Assembly: GCA_022578605.1 (NCBI GenBank)
Contig: MU394053.1
Span: 368,555-432,554, forward strand
Origin: Camillea tinctor
Lineage: Eukaryota > Ascomycota > Sordariomycetes > Xylariales > Xylariaceae
Direction: 5' to 3'
DNA: 64,000 bases
Shown here: positions 23,603 to 34,964 of the stretch, in pieces
Layout of the letters: every line of letters starts with the position of its first letter
Numbering within the stretch: position 1 is the stretch's first letter
Notes under the pieces: generated by a model
The model's database searches: none
Told to the model about the DNA's origin: nothing
The model's input: the letters and a program-made list of their open reading frames with translations, nothing else
Made by a program: the position numbers and the translations under genes

Positions 23603-26600
23603 TGTGGATGATGGAGCGTTGTCGTTGTTATTATGATGAGTGGGAAGAGGAAATTACGTTTAGGTTTTATATGTAGTTATAGCTGTGGTTATGTTGTATG
23701 TACCCGGTGGTTGACTATTAAGTAGGATGAGGATAGTAATAGGCAAGCAAGCAGTAGGTAATGCTTTGCTTAGTTTGAGTGAGGGGGGTCTTTATTTATC
23801 TATGGGATAAGAAAGGATGAGTAGGTAGGAAGGAAGAGGCGAAATGAAGATGGTTTAAATACACAGTTGGATGTTTTCCGATTTCAACTAACAAGTCGCT
23901 CCTTTCGGGTGCGGAGGTTGGGCGCTGCGCTGCATGACATCTACATACAGGGGTTCTGTCTAAGTAGCTCGACCAGGGGAGAGGCTATGTTCGGAGCTGA
24001 CGGGTTTCTTTTTTTTCTTCCGAATACTTAACGATGTATGAAAACTTAACTACACATGTAGGTAACAACTAAAGAAAACCCGCAGCCCTCTTTTTTCTCT
24101 TAGTGTATACTATACAGGGTACTAGGTTAGGCAAGTAATGATCTGCCAAGCGTCGTGGAACCATCCCATCATCATTCGCATGTAGGAGTCTGAACTTCGA
24201 GCGAGATCGTCCTAGTTGCCAAGGTGATTAGTTTTGTAGCCCCCCTTTCAACCAGCGTCGCTCATAGGTAGAAACCTATCCAACCGCGTGGGCTTAACCT
24301 ACCTATCGGCCATTTGCATGGTGGCGGTGAAGAGAGAAGAGAGGTTAAGTCAAGTGAGTGAAAAAAAAAAGAAAAGGAAGAAAGGGGAGACAAAAAAAAA
24401 AGAAAAAATCGTCGTGGCACCGCTCAGGGGGTGATTGTGGTTGGAATCCACTCATCAGCTCCATCAACTCTCTGTACTCCTCACTTTTCCACTTTGCCAC
24501 CCCAGAAAAATCCTACTCACGGTCTCTATACCGGCCCTTGCGTTTTCACTCACCAGAAAAGAAAAATCTGCTGACATCACCTTCGATCCCCTCTATTGTC
24601 AATCAACCAAATAAACAAATATTCTAGATAAGCAAAAGTCGAGTGCGGATTCTTCGGTACTGGTCGGTTTATTCCATGGGAATATCAAGTTAGGCGAGGA
24701 GGAGGTTGGGGAATCGAATATCTACCTACCTCCCTGTCAATGCACAACTCTATGAGTAGAGTCTATTTTTTGTTTTTTACTTCTAAATACTGTAATACTG
24801 TACCGAGACAAGTGGAACATTCAATAGCCCAAGCCTACTTCTCGGGATATTGATTGATTTTCGAATATTGAATAGAGACAAAGTATTAGCCAGCCCAACA
24901 TAGAAGGGAGACTTCAAGTTGAGAAGCAAGCATATAGGTACACCACATAACAATTAAGATTGCGGACGCGAGTCTAGGATTCCCCGAATTGATCAAAATT
25001 AAACGGGTTTCTATTTTAAAACTTCTGAAATCCGTTGGCCGACCCAACGGACACTTGTGTACATAACTATATTCGTCAGCCGCACTCTCGGCGGCTGTGA
25101 GTCGAAAGGAGACCACTGTATTACAGCAACATGCCTTTGCCTAGCAGCCTTGGTCCCCACGGAGAATGTTCGTTCGAATACGGCGCGCTGTGAACGGATA
25201 CACGTAACAAGGAATAGGAATGGTAAGATTTTCTTAGCAATGTCCAACTACTACCTACTTACATACGGCCGTTTGGTCGTCGTATTCTTCCCACTCCAAC
25301 AAGTATGTATGTGTACACTACAATGCCTACCTAATCACTAGTACATATCTAGTATATAGCCTGTAAGGCTATCCTGCAATGTAACGTAACTGAACGCCAG
25401 CCAGTCAACCCAGCTTGTGCTTAGCTCTAGTGTAGGGAGGAAGGGGCTAATGTATGTATGTATGCATTCGCTCATCTGCCATGTTGCCAATGAGATCGCG
25501 TTTCCCCTGCAGCAAAGCATTTCCGTAGATCCCCCACTGCCGGCCGCCCCCCCTTTTTTACTTATAGGATGGATTAGTTACCTGGACAGGAGCAATTAAG
25601 ACGGTTTTCATAAGCTCCGAAGAGCGAATGTCGGTCCTTGGTTGACTAAGCGGAGAGAGGATCTTCTCGTATCTCACGACAAGGTTTGCATTGAAAGGTC
25701 ATCTCCAGTATATGATGTAGCGTAATGGTAATGCACCTCCAGTTATACAAGGACTATCAAGATTGTATAATACTAACAATCTACGTGGCTCGGTTGTTTG
25801 CCTGATGTTGGCGTTTGTTTGCATGTATGGTTTTTTTTGGTTGTTGTTTTTTTCAATTCCTATTTTTGGGAACGAACTGCTGCAATAGCCTAATAGACCG
25901 AGATGGAGGGTAGGTAAGGGATTTCTATTGTATGGCCAATAACCGTTGGGTACACGAGATGCCAATCAAGCTTTGGGCACGTCAAGCACCTAGTTTTAGA
26001 TATATGAGCCTTCCACGTAGCTTGCATCAAGGCCTAGAATGGAGGAATATCACATACATTGATGACAGCCAAGACGACGCCTCACGGGGCACGTGCAGGG
26101 CGAAGTTAGCAATCGGGGAAAAAACATAGTTCTAGTTGGTCAATGGACGGACATCTTCCCCTCAGGCCGATAGCCGCGTAGACAGACACGAGGTCCACGT
26201 TGAAGAGGGACTTGGTGGGTTAATAGTAAGTGTAGGTTCGATTCCTGCGAGCGCTCTTGGTATCTTACTGTTAGCTCATCTGAGGGCACATGTAATGCAT
26301 ACGCCGAGTGATCTGGCACAGAGCGTGAACTATACCACCTCGCATCAATATATCATGTATATACAGCTACAGTTCAGACCAGAACAGGGGTGCAGAGAGT
26401 TTTCTATCGAACTTTGTTGTACATACATGCATTCTTATGCCACTATATTACCCCACGTTGAACTGTCCATGCAGCTCAAAAAGAGAGCTTATACCCACTT
26501 CGTTGGCAGTAGTGGGTTGTCTTTTTGGTCATAGCTTTCACACTCATGATGGGAGGGGTAGTCCTATAGTAAACACAATTCCATATTCTTCTTGCCAATA

Positions 26601-27888
26601 GCCAACAACATGGTATCATTCGCAAACATGTTGGTGAAAAGAGAAGTTTGGCAATGTGAACCTCTAATGCAGGTACGAACTTTGGAAAAGGAAAGGGATA
26701 AAAAAATACATTCCAAAGGCTTATGCCGCGCCAACTGCAACGTAGTAGTTATATAGTATAAATCCCGAGCCCGTATTATGGAAGATTCCGCCAGAATTGT
26801 TCTTAATGACCTTTTTGGTTATATAAAAGTCCTAGCTAGTTAGCATATTACCATAAAGAGGGACTTACGCAACGTAACTATCAGCCGACATGAGAGGGGA
26901 CCTCAGTCTCGGCGATTCACACCATGTAAACAAAAGCCCTTCCCAGATCACCATTTCCTGTTCCCAGCTACTTTCTTGTTTCCATCTGCGTTGTGTATCA
27001 GGAATGAGTAAAAAGAAGCTTTAAGCATAAAGATTATCGCCCCCTCTACCCCCTTCATCGGCCCCCTCCGTCTATTCTCTGCCATGGCAACAATATCGAA
27101 CCCCAGGACCCTTAATTACCCCTCTGTGGGGACCATGTGTGTGGATAGCTCTTGGAATACGGTGAATGAGCCGTTTTGAAGAAGCTTTACCTGGTGTATT
27201 GTACCAACCCCATCTATTTAGTATTGTACTCCAGGAGACCTCACTATATCGTTAAGAAGGGATCTCAGCCAGGTGTTAGGAGAGACAAGTGAAGGAAGGT
27301 ATGTAACTGATACTCGAGCATATTATACAATTTACATCTTTGATATGATTATACCGGTTTTCGTACCCGAGAGGTCGATTACCGACCTATGATGCAGAGA
27401 GAATATAAATCATAAGAGAGATCAAGTTAGTATGAATAACTAGGTTCGCCCCGTGATTTCTTTTTTATGTTTAGCTATGTAGAGAATTTTACTTGTCTTC
27501 GAGGGACGGGAAGGAGGCTATTATCGAATTGAGTGGGAGTAAAACACCAGTCTATTCATTTCCTCACTCAAATTGTTACAAGATGTCAACATTTAACTCA
27601 CTCGAATACATGCATATGAGAAGAAAAGAGGATAATTAACATCTTGATAGGTATCTAGGCTGCTAGGTTAGTAATAAGCGAGTATCTACGCTATATACCA
27701 GAGCATAGAGCACGTGACCGTGGAACAAATAAGGAGGTCGCGTGACTCCTCCCGTCCATATAAATAAGGGGGGCTTGTAGATATGTAGTGATATACGGAT
27801 GGTCGCTAGGGGTTAGTCCTAAACACAATATTAGCCCCATCATATCTAGAGTGAATTCCACATCGACCCAGGCCGTATCGAAGAGCTC
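23603..27888. other. Long gene-poor intergenic region (4.3 kb)
   Basis: No recognisable coding sequence on either strand. It holds A-rich and purine-rich tracts (24355-24410), a T-rich stretch near 25830-25860 and ACCTACCT-type repeats. An 11-base match to the tRNA B-box consensus (GGTTCGATTCC, about 26235) has no matching acceptor stem. It leads into the relic-rich block that starts with the P450 fragment. Confidence 0.5.
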
Positions 27889-28440
27889 TCACTCAGGTTG
27901 CCAGAATATTGTGAAGTTAATTATGCAACTGACTCCAGCATGTTTGGATGAGGGGTGATGAGAGATCCGCTCCATGAGGCGAAAAAGAAGTTTTCCATTC
28001 ACGATGCGTGCACGCACTTTTGAGGAAAAGGGGGCGATGGCTGCGTGGCGTATGTGATAGTGTTCGGCTGCTGTGACGAATAACGCCACGTTAGAGATCC
28101 CGAAGCCATACTTGAAATTTGAATTTGGGCCGCTTGTCGACGGATCGCGATGCGGATCTTCGGCAGTATGTCTCACTATAAAACTCTGAGTCATCTATGT
28201 GCAGCTTCCAGGTTAATGCACACTACTGGTATCTATTTCCGATAAATCTGCTTGATCTCAAAGGTTGACTGGCCCCCTTCTCCTTTGTTCTCAAGGTCGT
28301 AATATGCCTCGTACCGGTGCGTCCAAGCAGCCAGAAAAAAACCCAGGAACTGGGCTTGAGCGCTAAGACAGAGCTGGCAGGTGACCAAGTAGAGGCTGTA
28401 CAAAATAGCTACTGACCCAAAGATCGTGGTAACTAACGCG
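27889..28440 (-). pseudogene. Cytochrome P450, 5' fragment
   Basis: Only the N-terminal third of a fungal P450 is recognisable. A membrane-proximal stretch (FLGFFLAAWTHRYEAYYDL, about 28290-28350) leads into FEIKQIYRK and a stop. In another frame, WELHIDDSE-like coding is degraded. The open frame 28194-27889 then carries SNFKYGFGISNVALFVTAAE and HYHIRHAAIAPFSSK, matching the helix B'/C region where P450s usually read HHRIRRAAIAPFFSK. The fragment breaks off after FRLMERISHHPSS, with no I-helix, ExxR or haem-cysteine loop in the following sequence. At least one frameshift and one stop are needed to read it through. Function lost; subfamily not assignable. Confidence 0.75.
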
Positions 28441-29099
28441 ATTCCTGAGTTTGGACCCCCTGGGTTTTAGCCCATAGCTCACGAGTATCTTCATAGACAA
28501 TTTCCGTTATAAAACAAGAATAACTTTTAAGGCTGAACCCCTTATAATGATTAACACCGTTCTTACAAAAAAATCATTGGGATAATAAAGCATGACTATT
28601 CTTCAAGTTTCAAGATATTTAATAAGGAATGACCCTTTTCTCTTACTGCATTAATGTCACGAGGCAATACCCTTAATTCGTACACATAAGTTTAGCACTT
28701 AGGACACATTTATAGCTAGGTAGCTTTTAGTAATTTGCCTAAAAAGAAATCTTTTCCTTTTTTAACGCATTAACAATATAATACATATACCTGTATAATC
28801 AATCCTAAACTTCATAATATTATAATCTAGGATTAGGCTACGCTTATTCACGAGTTATGTCTCAGATATGAGTTTGATCCATTTCAGGATGCCTATAAGA
28901 TCTTAATCCTATCATGTTTGGCAAAGTAAATTTGGGCTGAAAATGCACAGTGATAGCAAATTACAGCTCTCCGTGGCGCATACACAGCAGTGGTAGTATT
29001 TAGCCTCTTATTCTTTCGATAAAAAGCAACCATGTTTGCCTCATGTATTATGCGTTCCAATAATCTGTCTTCGAATTATAGTCTTTTCTAAACACTATT
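28441..29099. other. AT-rich intergenic
   Basis: AT-rich with no coding signal, lying between the P450 fragment and the second solo LTR. The last five bases (CTATT, 29095-29099) are the left target duplication of that LTR. Confidence 0.5.
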
Positions 29100-29256
29100 T
29101 GTTACGTCAGAATGACTCAGCAGGCTCTAGTATTTAGTCCCTTTTTGGGTTTCATCATTAGCTCTCTCTCTCTCTCATACACACACACACACGCAGATAG
29201 CACAATACAGACCATTGTGCCCAGTGTCCCGTGTGTGGAGGGGGTTATCCCCCACA
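29100..29256. mobile_element. Solo LTR, copy 2
   Basis: A 157-bp element, TGTTACGTCAG...CCCCCACA, flanked by perfect 5-bp duplications CTATT (29095-29099 and 29257-29261). It is nearly identical to the copy at 3906-4073. The main difference is a shorter CA run, plus a few substitutions (for example CACAATACAGACCATTG versus CACAATAAAGACCGTTG). Two copies with different perfect target duplications prove independent insertions of the same element. A 63-aa open frame across it (29112-29303) is not a gene. Confidence 0.9.
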
Positions 29257-29970
29257 CTATTAGCAGTATATTGTACACTACTGCTTTCTTCGGACGAATT
29301 TAGATACTAAGGAGAATTCAACGGTAGTTCTCATCACCGGTGTTGGTAGAGGTGGTGCGCAGACAACAATTGCCCCCTTTTTTCCCTTCCTACCCTTGAA
29401 ACCTTCCTAGTCTTGAGATTTCGTTAAGCGGAAGAGCTAGTTAACTAACTAGATTCCTCATTAGATATTGTAAGAGGGTTGTTCGAGGCCTATCTCTCTC
29501 GACCACTCACATTGTAATTGGGAGTGTCCGCGACAAGACAGCTGCAAATGTCCAAGGGCTAAAGGAGCTAAGCGTTAAGATCTTATGAAATTCATTTTAA
29601 GGCATGATAAACTAGAGTGTACATCAGTTTTATTCAGCCATTTGCTACTAGGACACTGATCAAGGTTAGAATAACCCTTTAGTATCGGCTTAAATTCAAT
29701 ATATTAAGTGCATCCAAATATCATATCTGACTCCAAGTTGCTTCCTTCCTATTTAGGTATTTTGAGTCTGAGGGAGTGGTAGCCAAAGTAGAATGTGAAT
29801 GTTTATGAGCATGTTATGTCGGCTTACATAGACATATAAGTGGCCATAATGCGCCATCAGCTGAAATATATATGTCAGGTGACACCTCCCTGATATACTG
29901 AACATTTATTGGATATTATTTACTTGTCACTGAAAATTAAGATTTTCTTCCCCTAAATACCATACCCATC
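29257..29970. other. AT-rich intergenic
   Basis: No coding signal. It separates the solo LTR from the start of the split unknown gene at 29971. Confidence 0.5.
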
Positions 29971-31390
29971 ATGACTAAAATCTTGCTATTCTGTAACGCC
30001 GAAGAGGCCAAGCCTGTGAGTGATCCAATGTGCAAACTCGACGATATGCTAAGTCCATTCCAACATGAAGCTCGTTCCTAGGGTGCTCTCTGTCGAGAAA
30101 GAATCCCAAGACTTCACCCCATTCTTCCTCGTGGAGTCTCGTGCGATACAAGCTCACGAAGCCCCACGCGATGATGGAATGTTTAGATCTGAGCTGAGCG
30201 ACGGCGAAGGCTTTAAGACCGATTTCATCAACGCCTCGGAACAGGATTGCCAAAGCTGGGCACTTCAGCAGATGGTCCATTTCAACTTCATCGAGCAAGA
30301 CATCACCTTCCCTCCTGATTATCACTTCTTGGCGCCTACTGTTAGTGCGGCGGTAGGCGGTTAGTAAATGGCGCACATAACTCCTATATAAATCTAACTA
30401 GCTACCTATTATAGCTTTAACACCTGCTAAAAACCTTGCAAACTACTACCTTTACGTTAAGAAAATTTAATATTTACAACGCACGCAGCGGCCGTATTAA
30501 AAAGTAAATAAAGCTATACGCTTCTACGGAAAGCTTTATAAACGATACGCTAGCTTATAAACTAAACTATCGCTAAAACCCGATATCGATTAGAGACTAA
30601 GGTTAGCCAACCTACTTGTTTAAACCGCCGACAATTAAAAGCCATTGCTAAGTCGGAAAGGTCCGCAGCACGAGGCATACGGGAGCGACAAAACTAGTTA
30701 AAGGCACGGGCGGCGAAAGGGATGGAATGGTATAGGAGCTACATTGAGGTTATAAAAGAGTTTTTTTCTTGCAGCGCAGAGGTTTTTATTTTTTATAAAC
30801 AACAAAACGACTTGTAGATTGGTTTGAGATAGGTAGGACCGGCTTATAGCGGCTACCTATTAAGGAATGCTAAGTCCTTGCGACATGATATGGCATTATA
30901 GTGTGTATATACTAGAGCTTGCCACGTCCCATACCCCTCGGGAGGTTGCTGATATAGGGTTAATTCCACTTTATTAGCCTAGACGTTAAACATTAAAACA
31001 AACAAACAACAAACAAACAAACTCGAGCAAGACATAATCGCTACTCTAGACAAGCGCTGCGTTTCCGACGGCAGCCTTTTACTCTACTTCTATTCCAGTG
31101 GCCCGGGCATCGAATTTGACGGATTAGACGGCTCGTTCCCACAAGAACAAGGAAAATGGTATACCTTCTGAGTCCCCTACGAAAAGGCTTTTACGGTTCA
31201 CAGCGCTCTACTTTATACTGCCCCAGATGTTGTGTACCCAACTTACTTTGGCCGTAAGGAGGCGCTCACGAGTGAGAACGGAATATTTGATGTCGACAGA
31301 GTAGAAAAGTTTTTCCTAGAGGAAGATTTAAATCAAGGTGACAGAAGGGAATATGCACGAGTGCCACAAGAGTTATCTTTCGCACTTTAG
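29971..31390 (+). pseudogene. Unknown gene split by a retroelement-like insertion
   Basis: Family not recognised. Left part: exon 29971-30015 (MTKILLFCNAEEAKP). A 55-nt intron follows (30016-30070, GTGAGT donor, TGCTAAG branch site at 30049-30055), then exon sequence from 30071 running to FIEQDI at 30303. Right part: from 31022, reading LEQDIIATLDKRCVSDGS onward to TAG at 31388-31390. Both parts share the 13-bp TCGAGCAAGACAT, and removing 30304-31022 plus one copy joins them in one frame of about 210 codons. One further in-frame TGA (31169-31171, after KWYTF) lies where a Trp codon would fit. Without removal, the left part ends at a stop at 30362-30364. Coding-like codon use on both sides and the clean join argue this was a real gene. 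No domain or motif gives a function. Confidence 0.68.
30304..31022 (+). mobile_element. Insertion with 13-bp target duplication and AAAC-rich tail
   Basis: 719 bp lie between two copies of TCGAGCAAGACAT (30291-30303 and 31023-31035). The 3' end, just before the right copy, is a tail of AAAC units (about 30991-31022). A long target duplication plus a simple A-rich 3' tail is the hallmark of target-primed reverse transcription, so this is probably a 5'-truncated LINE or a SINE. The interior is AT-rich and dense in TA and TAG. One frame reads KVNKAIRFYGKLYKRYASL then TAG, and other TAGs fall where CAG would fit, as expected of RIP. No reverse transcriptase motif is visible. It could instead be an inserted cDNA copy. 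Confidence 0.62.
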
Positions 31391-33161
31391 TCTCAGCAGT
31401 AGCAGGACTAGAGATTCACGTTTCAATACGTTAAGTACACTGTGCTATATGCTTCCTACAAAGGCCACAATAGTGCTTGGTATGTATAAGGCTTGGGATT
31501 CTAGATAGCTTCTATAGTTTTATCTTATTGCGCAACAACTGGATTAGCAGTGCTACACCTATTCTATTCCGGGGAATTATCAATTCTATGATACCTTTTG
31601 TTCACTAGTACACTTTGGCGTGCCCATTCTATAGGTCGCGTGTGCCATGAAGGACGCTATTTTCAGATCACTAAATTCCTATGTTTAGGAGCTTCTATAT
31701 AGGTAGGCACCATGGAGGATATAACAATATTGAATTTAATCCTATCCAAAATGTTCATCAACCGTGTTCATGCGCTTTTGGTGATAAAATATAATCCCTA
31801 GTATGCTACGGCGCTTAACCATCTTTTACTTTTCATTTTGTTACTTCTTTAGACCAGTCAGCTTTCCTATTCTAGCAAAAATGCTAGAATCTCTACCGGT
31901 TGGTAACATCTCCTTTTATTCTCATTCTCTCCGTTGGCTCAAGTCTACGGTTTCCCGCCTCACAACATTGTCATTGGTGTGTTTGAAGATCGCCGGTTAA
32001 TTGGCGCGATTGATCCTGAGGACAATAGTCTCGATGTACATTGGAAGATTTCGGTTGTCTTACTAATTTGGTATACATGAAATCTTTGGCTACGTGACAA
32101 TTTGAAAAGGGGCTCACCTGGAAGTTTAGACATTGAATAGTACAATACATATTGTCGACTAAGCCTAATGCTGCCGAAACCTCCATGGCCACATTAGCTG
32201 AAACTTGGCATTGAGCCGCCTCGAGTTCAGTTCTAACACGAAGCATTATTTAGACCATAGTGATTCAAGAAATCAAAATAGAAAAACTAAGAGAAGTATC
32301 AAGTCATATAATCCAAGCCCCTATCCAATACAGCCGTATCAGATTATTCAATCTAAAATAAGCCACTCCACCCTATCTAAGTCATGCCCAAATGCAGAAG
32401 CTCATAGTTCGATTATGCTGATCGAACAAACTTTGTACCACACTAAATCAAGGGCATAAAAACTTGAGTATACATGAAATGTCAACAACAATTGAATGGT
32501 TGGCGTTCATAAAGTGGTTAACTCCAGTACGAAGATAAGGAGGGATTTATGCCTCAAAGTAGAGTAATATACCCTATGTTAGGAGGATAGACATAGGACC
32601 ATTGTAAAATCGCAGTAAGGAGACTAGTAGATAAAATGTTCTTCAGGATAATAAAGTGCCATTGCTATGAGTGGGCAAAGAATAAATTTAACTACCTAGT
32701 CGGAGTGGTTTGTACGAATCGATTTGCTTCAATAATATATTACAGGGGCTTTTTTATAGGTGGTTGGCAACTCCGGCTGTTAATTAAATCGAAACCAATA
32801 CGACTTGCAACTGGTGTATAGAGGAATAGGATAGTTAGGTCTTCCAGTATACGATTTCATAGTCGAAATAAACTATCTGATCCACCTTCGACTAAGTTAT
32901 ACTGTCGGAGAATACCCCAGAAACAGAAACATGATTCCTATGACTAAGCCACTTATGGCACATTGCCTTATTTGGGTTGAAAAAGAAGACCCATATACCT
33001 CGGTGTATCATTGTTCAGGTGGCGGATGGTAGATGCGGGGTTCGAGGTCCACGGGTTCGGCTCATTAAAACCTCAATGGAGAAGTAGTAATAGTTATCTG
33101 AGCAGAATTGTACATACATGTCGTGATCACGGAGTACGGTGCAACGTAGTAGAATTAAACA
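31391..33161. other. AT-rich intergenic
   Basis: Downstream flank of the split gene and promoter side of the hydrolase at 33162. A short open-looking stretch at about 31410-31490 (FTFQYVKYTVLYASYKG) may be a further remnant of the split gene. Nothing else is recognisable. Confidence 0.45.
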
Positions 33162-34480
33162 ATGAGTGCAAGTACAACAGAAGCCCCTGTAGGGGATCAA
33201 CTAAAGCCACAGAAGAAGGCCGAGGATATTTTTACTCCCGAACTTCTCGCTGTATATCACCCTGATGTCGTCGAATATCTTGTCAAGACGGCTAATGCAG
33301 GCGTTACGGCGCAACACGAAGTAGCTATCGAGGATGTCCGCGCAAATCCCTCTAAATATGCGCCTCCATGGGCGCAGGACGTCACTGGCCAAGAGAGAGT
33401 CGTTGATAAGGAAATCACATCAAAGGACGGGGCCAAGATTCCTGTCAAAGTATACCATCCAGATCCCAGCGTATTTGGCCAAGGCCCTTACGGGGTGCAT
33501 CTAAATTTCCACGGTAACTAGCTCTTTTCCTCTCTTTTACTGCTCTTTCTCCACTTCTCTCCCGAGCATAAGGGGAAAATGCTAAGCTTGAAGTATAGGG
33601 GGAGGATTCGTCTTCGGTGACCTAAATCACGAGTCCCAGCTGTGTTTAAGCATGCGTGATGGTGCAGGTATCGTAGTAATCGACGTTAACTACCGACATT
33701 GCCCAGGTTAGCTCCAGACAGGTTCCACGTCCCCCTTATATTACGCTGACCACTTTTACCTCGAACAGAGACTGTCTGGGGAAAGTGCATGGAGGATGCT
33801 TGGGCAGCCGTTCTGTGGGTAAGCTAGATTTATATGCCCACCTATATCTATACCTATGTCTCTGGCTTTGTTTTGTTTCGTTACCAACCCAACTCTAATA
33901 ATTGACCGTCTAGGCGCGGGCCTCCGCAACCGAGTTGAATATAAACTCGGACTCGATTTCTATTGGCGGTATATCCGCAGGTGCTCATATCGCAATTGTG
34001 GTTCAGCACATGGCTCGAGATGCTGGGGTTCCCCTGAAGCTGTGCATGGCAACCGTGCCACCCTCAACCGCAGGTTTGCAACTCGATGACTACACCGATT
34101 CGCCATTTCCATCTTTCCGAGATTTCGCTCTCGGGCCTGTGCTGCCCTGGGCACGAATCCATTTCTTCGGCAAGCATTGTTACCCACGAGATAAGCTGGA
34201 GGAGATCCGAGCCATGTGGCCTCACTGGTGGTTCGCACCGTTGAATGCAGACAACTGGCGCGGATTGTGCCCGACATTTATCAGGACTGCGGAGTGCGAT
34301 CCTTTGCGGGACGAAGGTGAGGCCTACGCGCGCCAACTCGTTGCTGGCGGGACCAAAGTCACCATGAAACGGTATATAGGATGCCCGCATACTTTTATGT
34401 TCTTCGCCTGGTTTTCAGAGAAGAAGGTGTACGATATGGATTCCATCATCGCGTTGAAGCAAGCACATGCAAGTCGTTGA
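33162..34480 (+). CDS. Alpha/beta hydrolase, hormone-sensitive-lipase type
   Basis: Predicted 358 aa, four exons: 33162-33513, 33599-33706, 33769-33818, 33914-34480, all phases consistent. Esterase/lipase/deacetylase of the HSL (Abhydrolase_3) group. Intron 1 splits the oxyanion-hole motif, which reads HGGGFVFGD when joined. Then come the NYRHCPE segment and the nucleophile elbow GGISAGAH (GxSxG), with a catalytic acid likely in RTAECDPLRDEG and the histidine in GCPHTFMF. No signal peptide, so cytosolic. It hydrolyses a short acyl or aryl ester; substrate unknown. It lies about 480 bp from the convergent rhodopsin-like gene and at the left edge of the oxidative gene group, so ester cleavage feeding that pathway is possible but only inferred. 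Confidence 0.92.
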
Positions 34481-34964
34481 TACGTTGATAGAAAGACATG
34501 AGCTTGCATACATGAACTAGGCAGCATCTCGATCTGCTTGTCTAAATCGACCCATACCAGCATACGAGTGATGCCTTAGCTGTTTCATCGCCACGACGCA
34601 CACATTAGCTCAACAGGGGGAGATTCTTCAGAGGAGTAAAATTGAAAGCAACGGGTTCCCTGGCGCATTGTATTTCCGCGTCATGGCTACTAAGCGCTTA
34701 TAGCAAGGATCGTCGTAAACTTGTCCAGTGGAGCTCTCTATGCCTTGATTTGCTAATCGAGTGGTGGTATGTGCTTTGCATACTACTTTAATGATATGAC
34801 CATGAAATGAGGCGAAGGGTATTTTTTTTCAATTATTATTATAGCGTATACTACAGTTCAACTAATATGTTCTTGCCAAACATGCCTGCACTATAGCTCG
34901 AGAGAAAAGAAAATTACAAACGCACATGCAAAGCCTAACCCAGTTTTTGTTTCCCGTACCCTTT
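34481..34964. other. Intergenic between convergent genes
   Basis: 3' flanks of the hydrolase (+) and rhodopsin-fold protein (-). AT-leaning, with a T run near 34820. No coding signal. Confidence 0.5.

Noticed and set aside
23051..23611. 186-codon plus-strand frame opposite the small secreted protein
   Set aside because: Arg/Gly-rich GC shadow; the minus-strand frame has a signal peptide and sensible composition.
26131..26260. tRNA or tRNA-derived SINE (A-box-like TAGTTCTAGTTGG and exact B-box GGTTCGATTCC)
   Set aside because: The T-arm stem GTAGG/CCTGC can form, but no 5' acceptor strand complements GAGCGCT at a usable distance, and the A-to-B spacing and anticodon arm do not fold as a tRNA. 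No target duplications seen.
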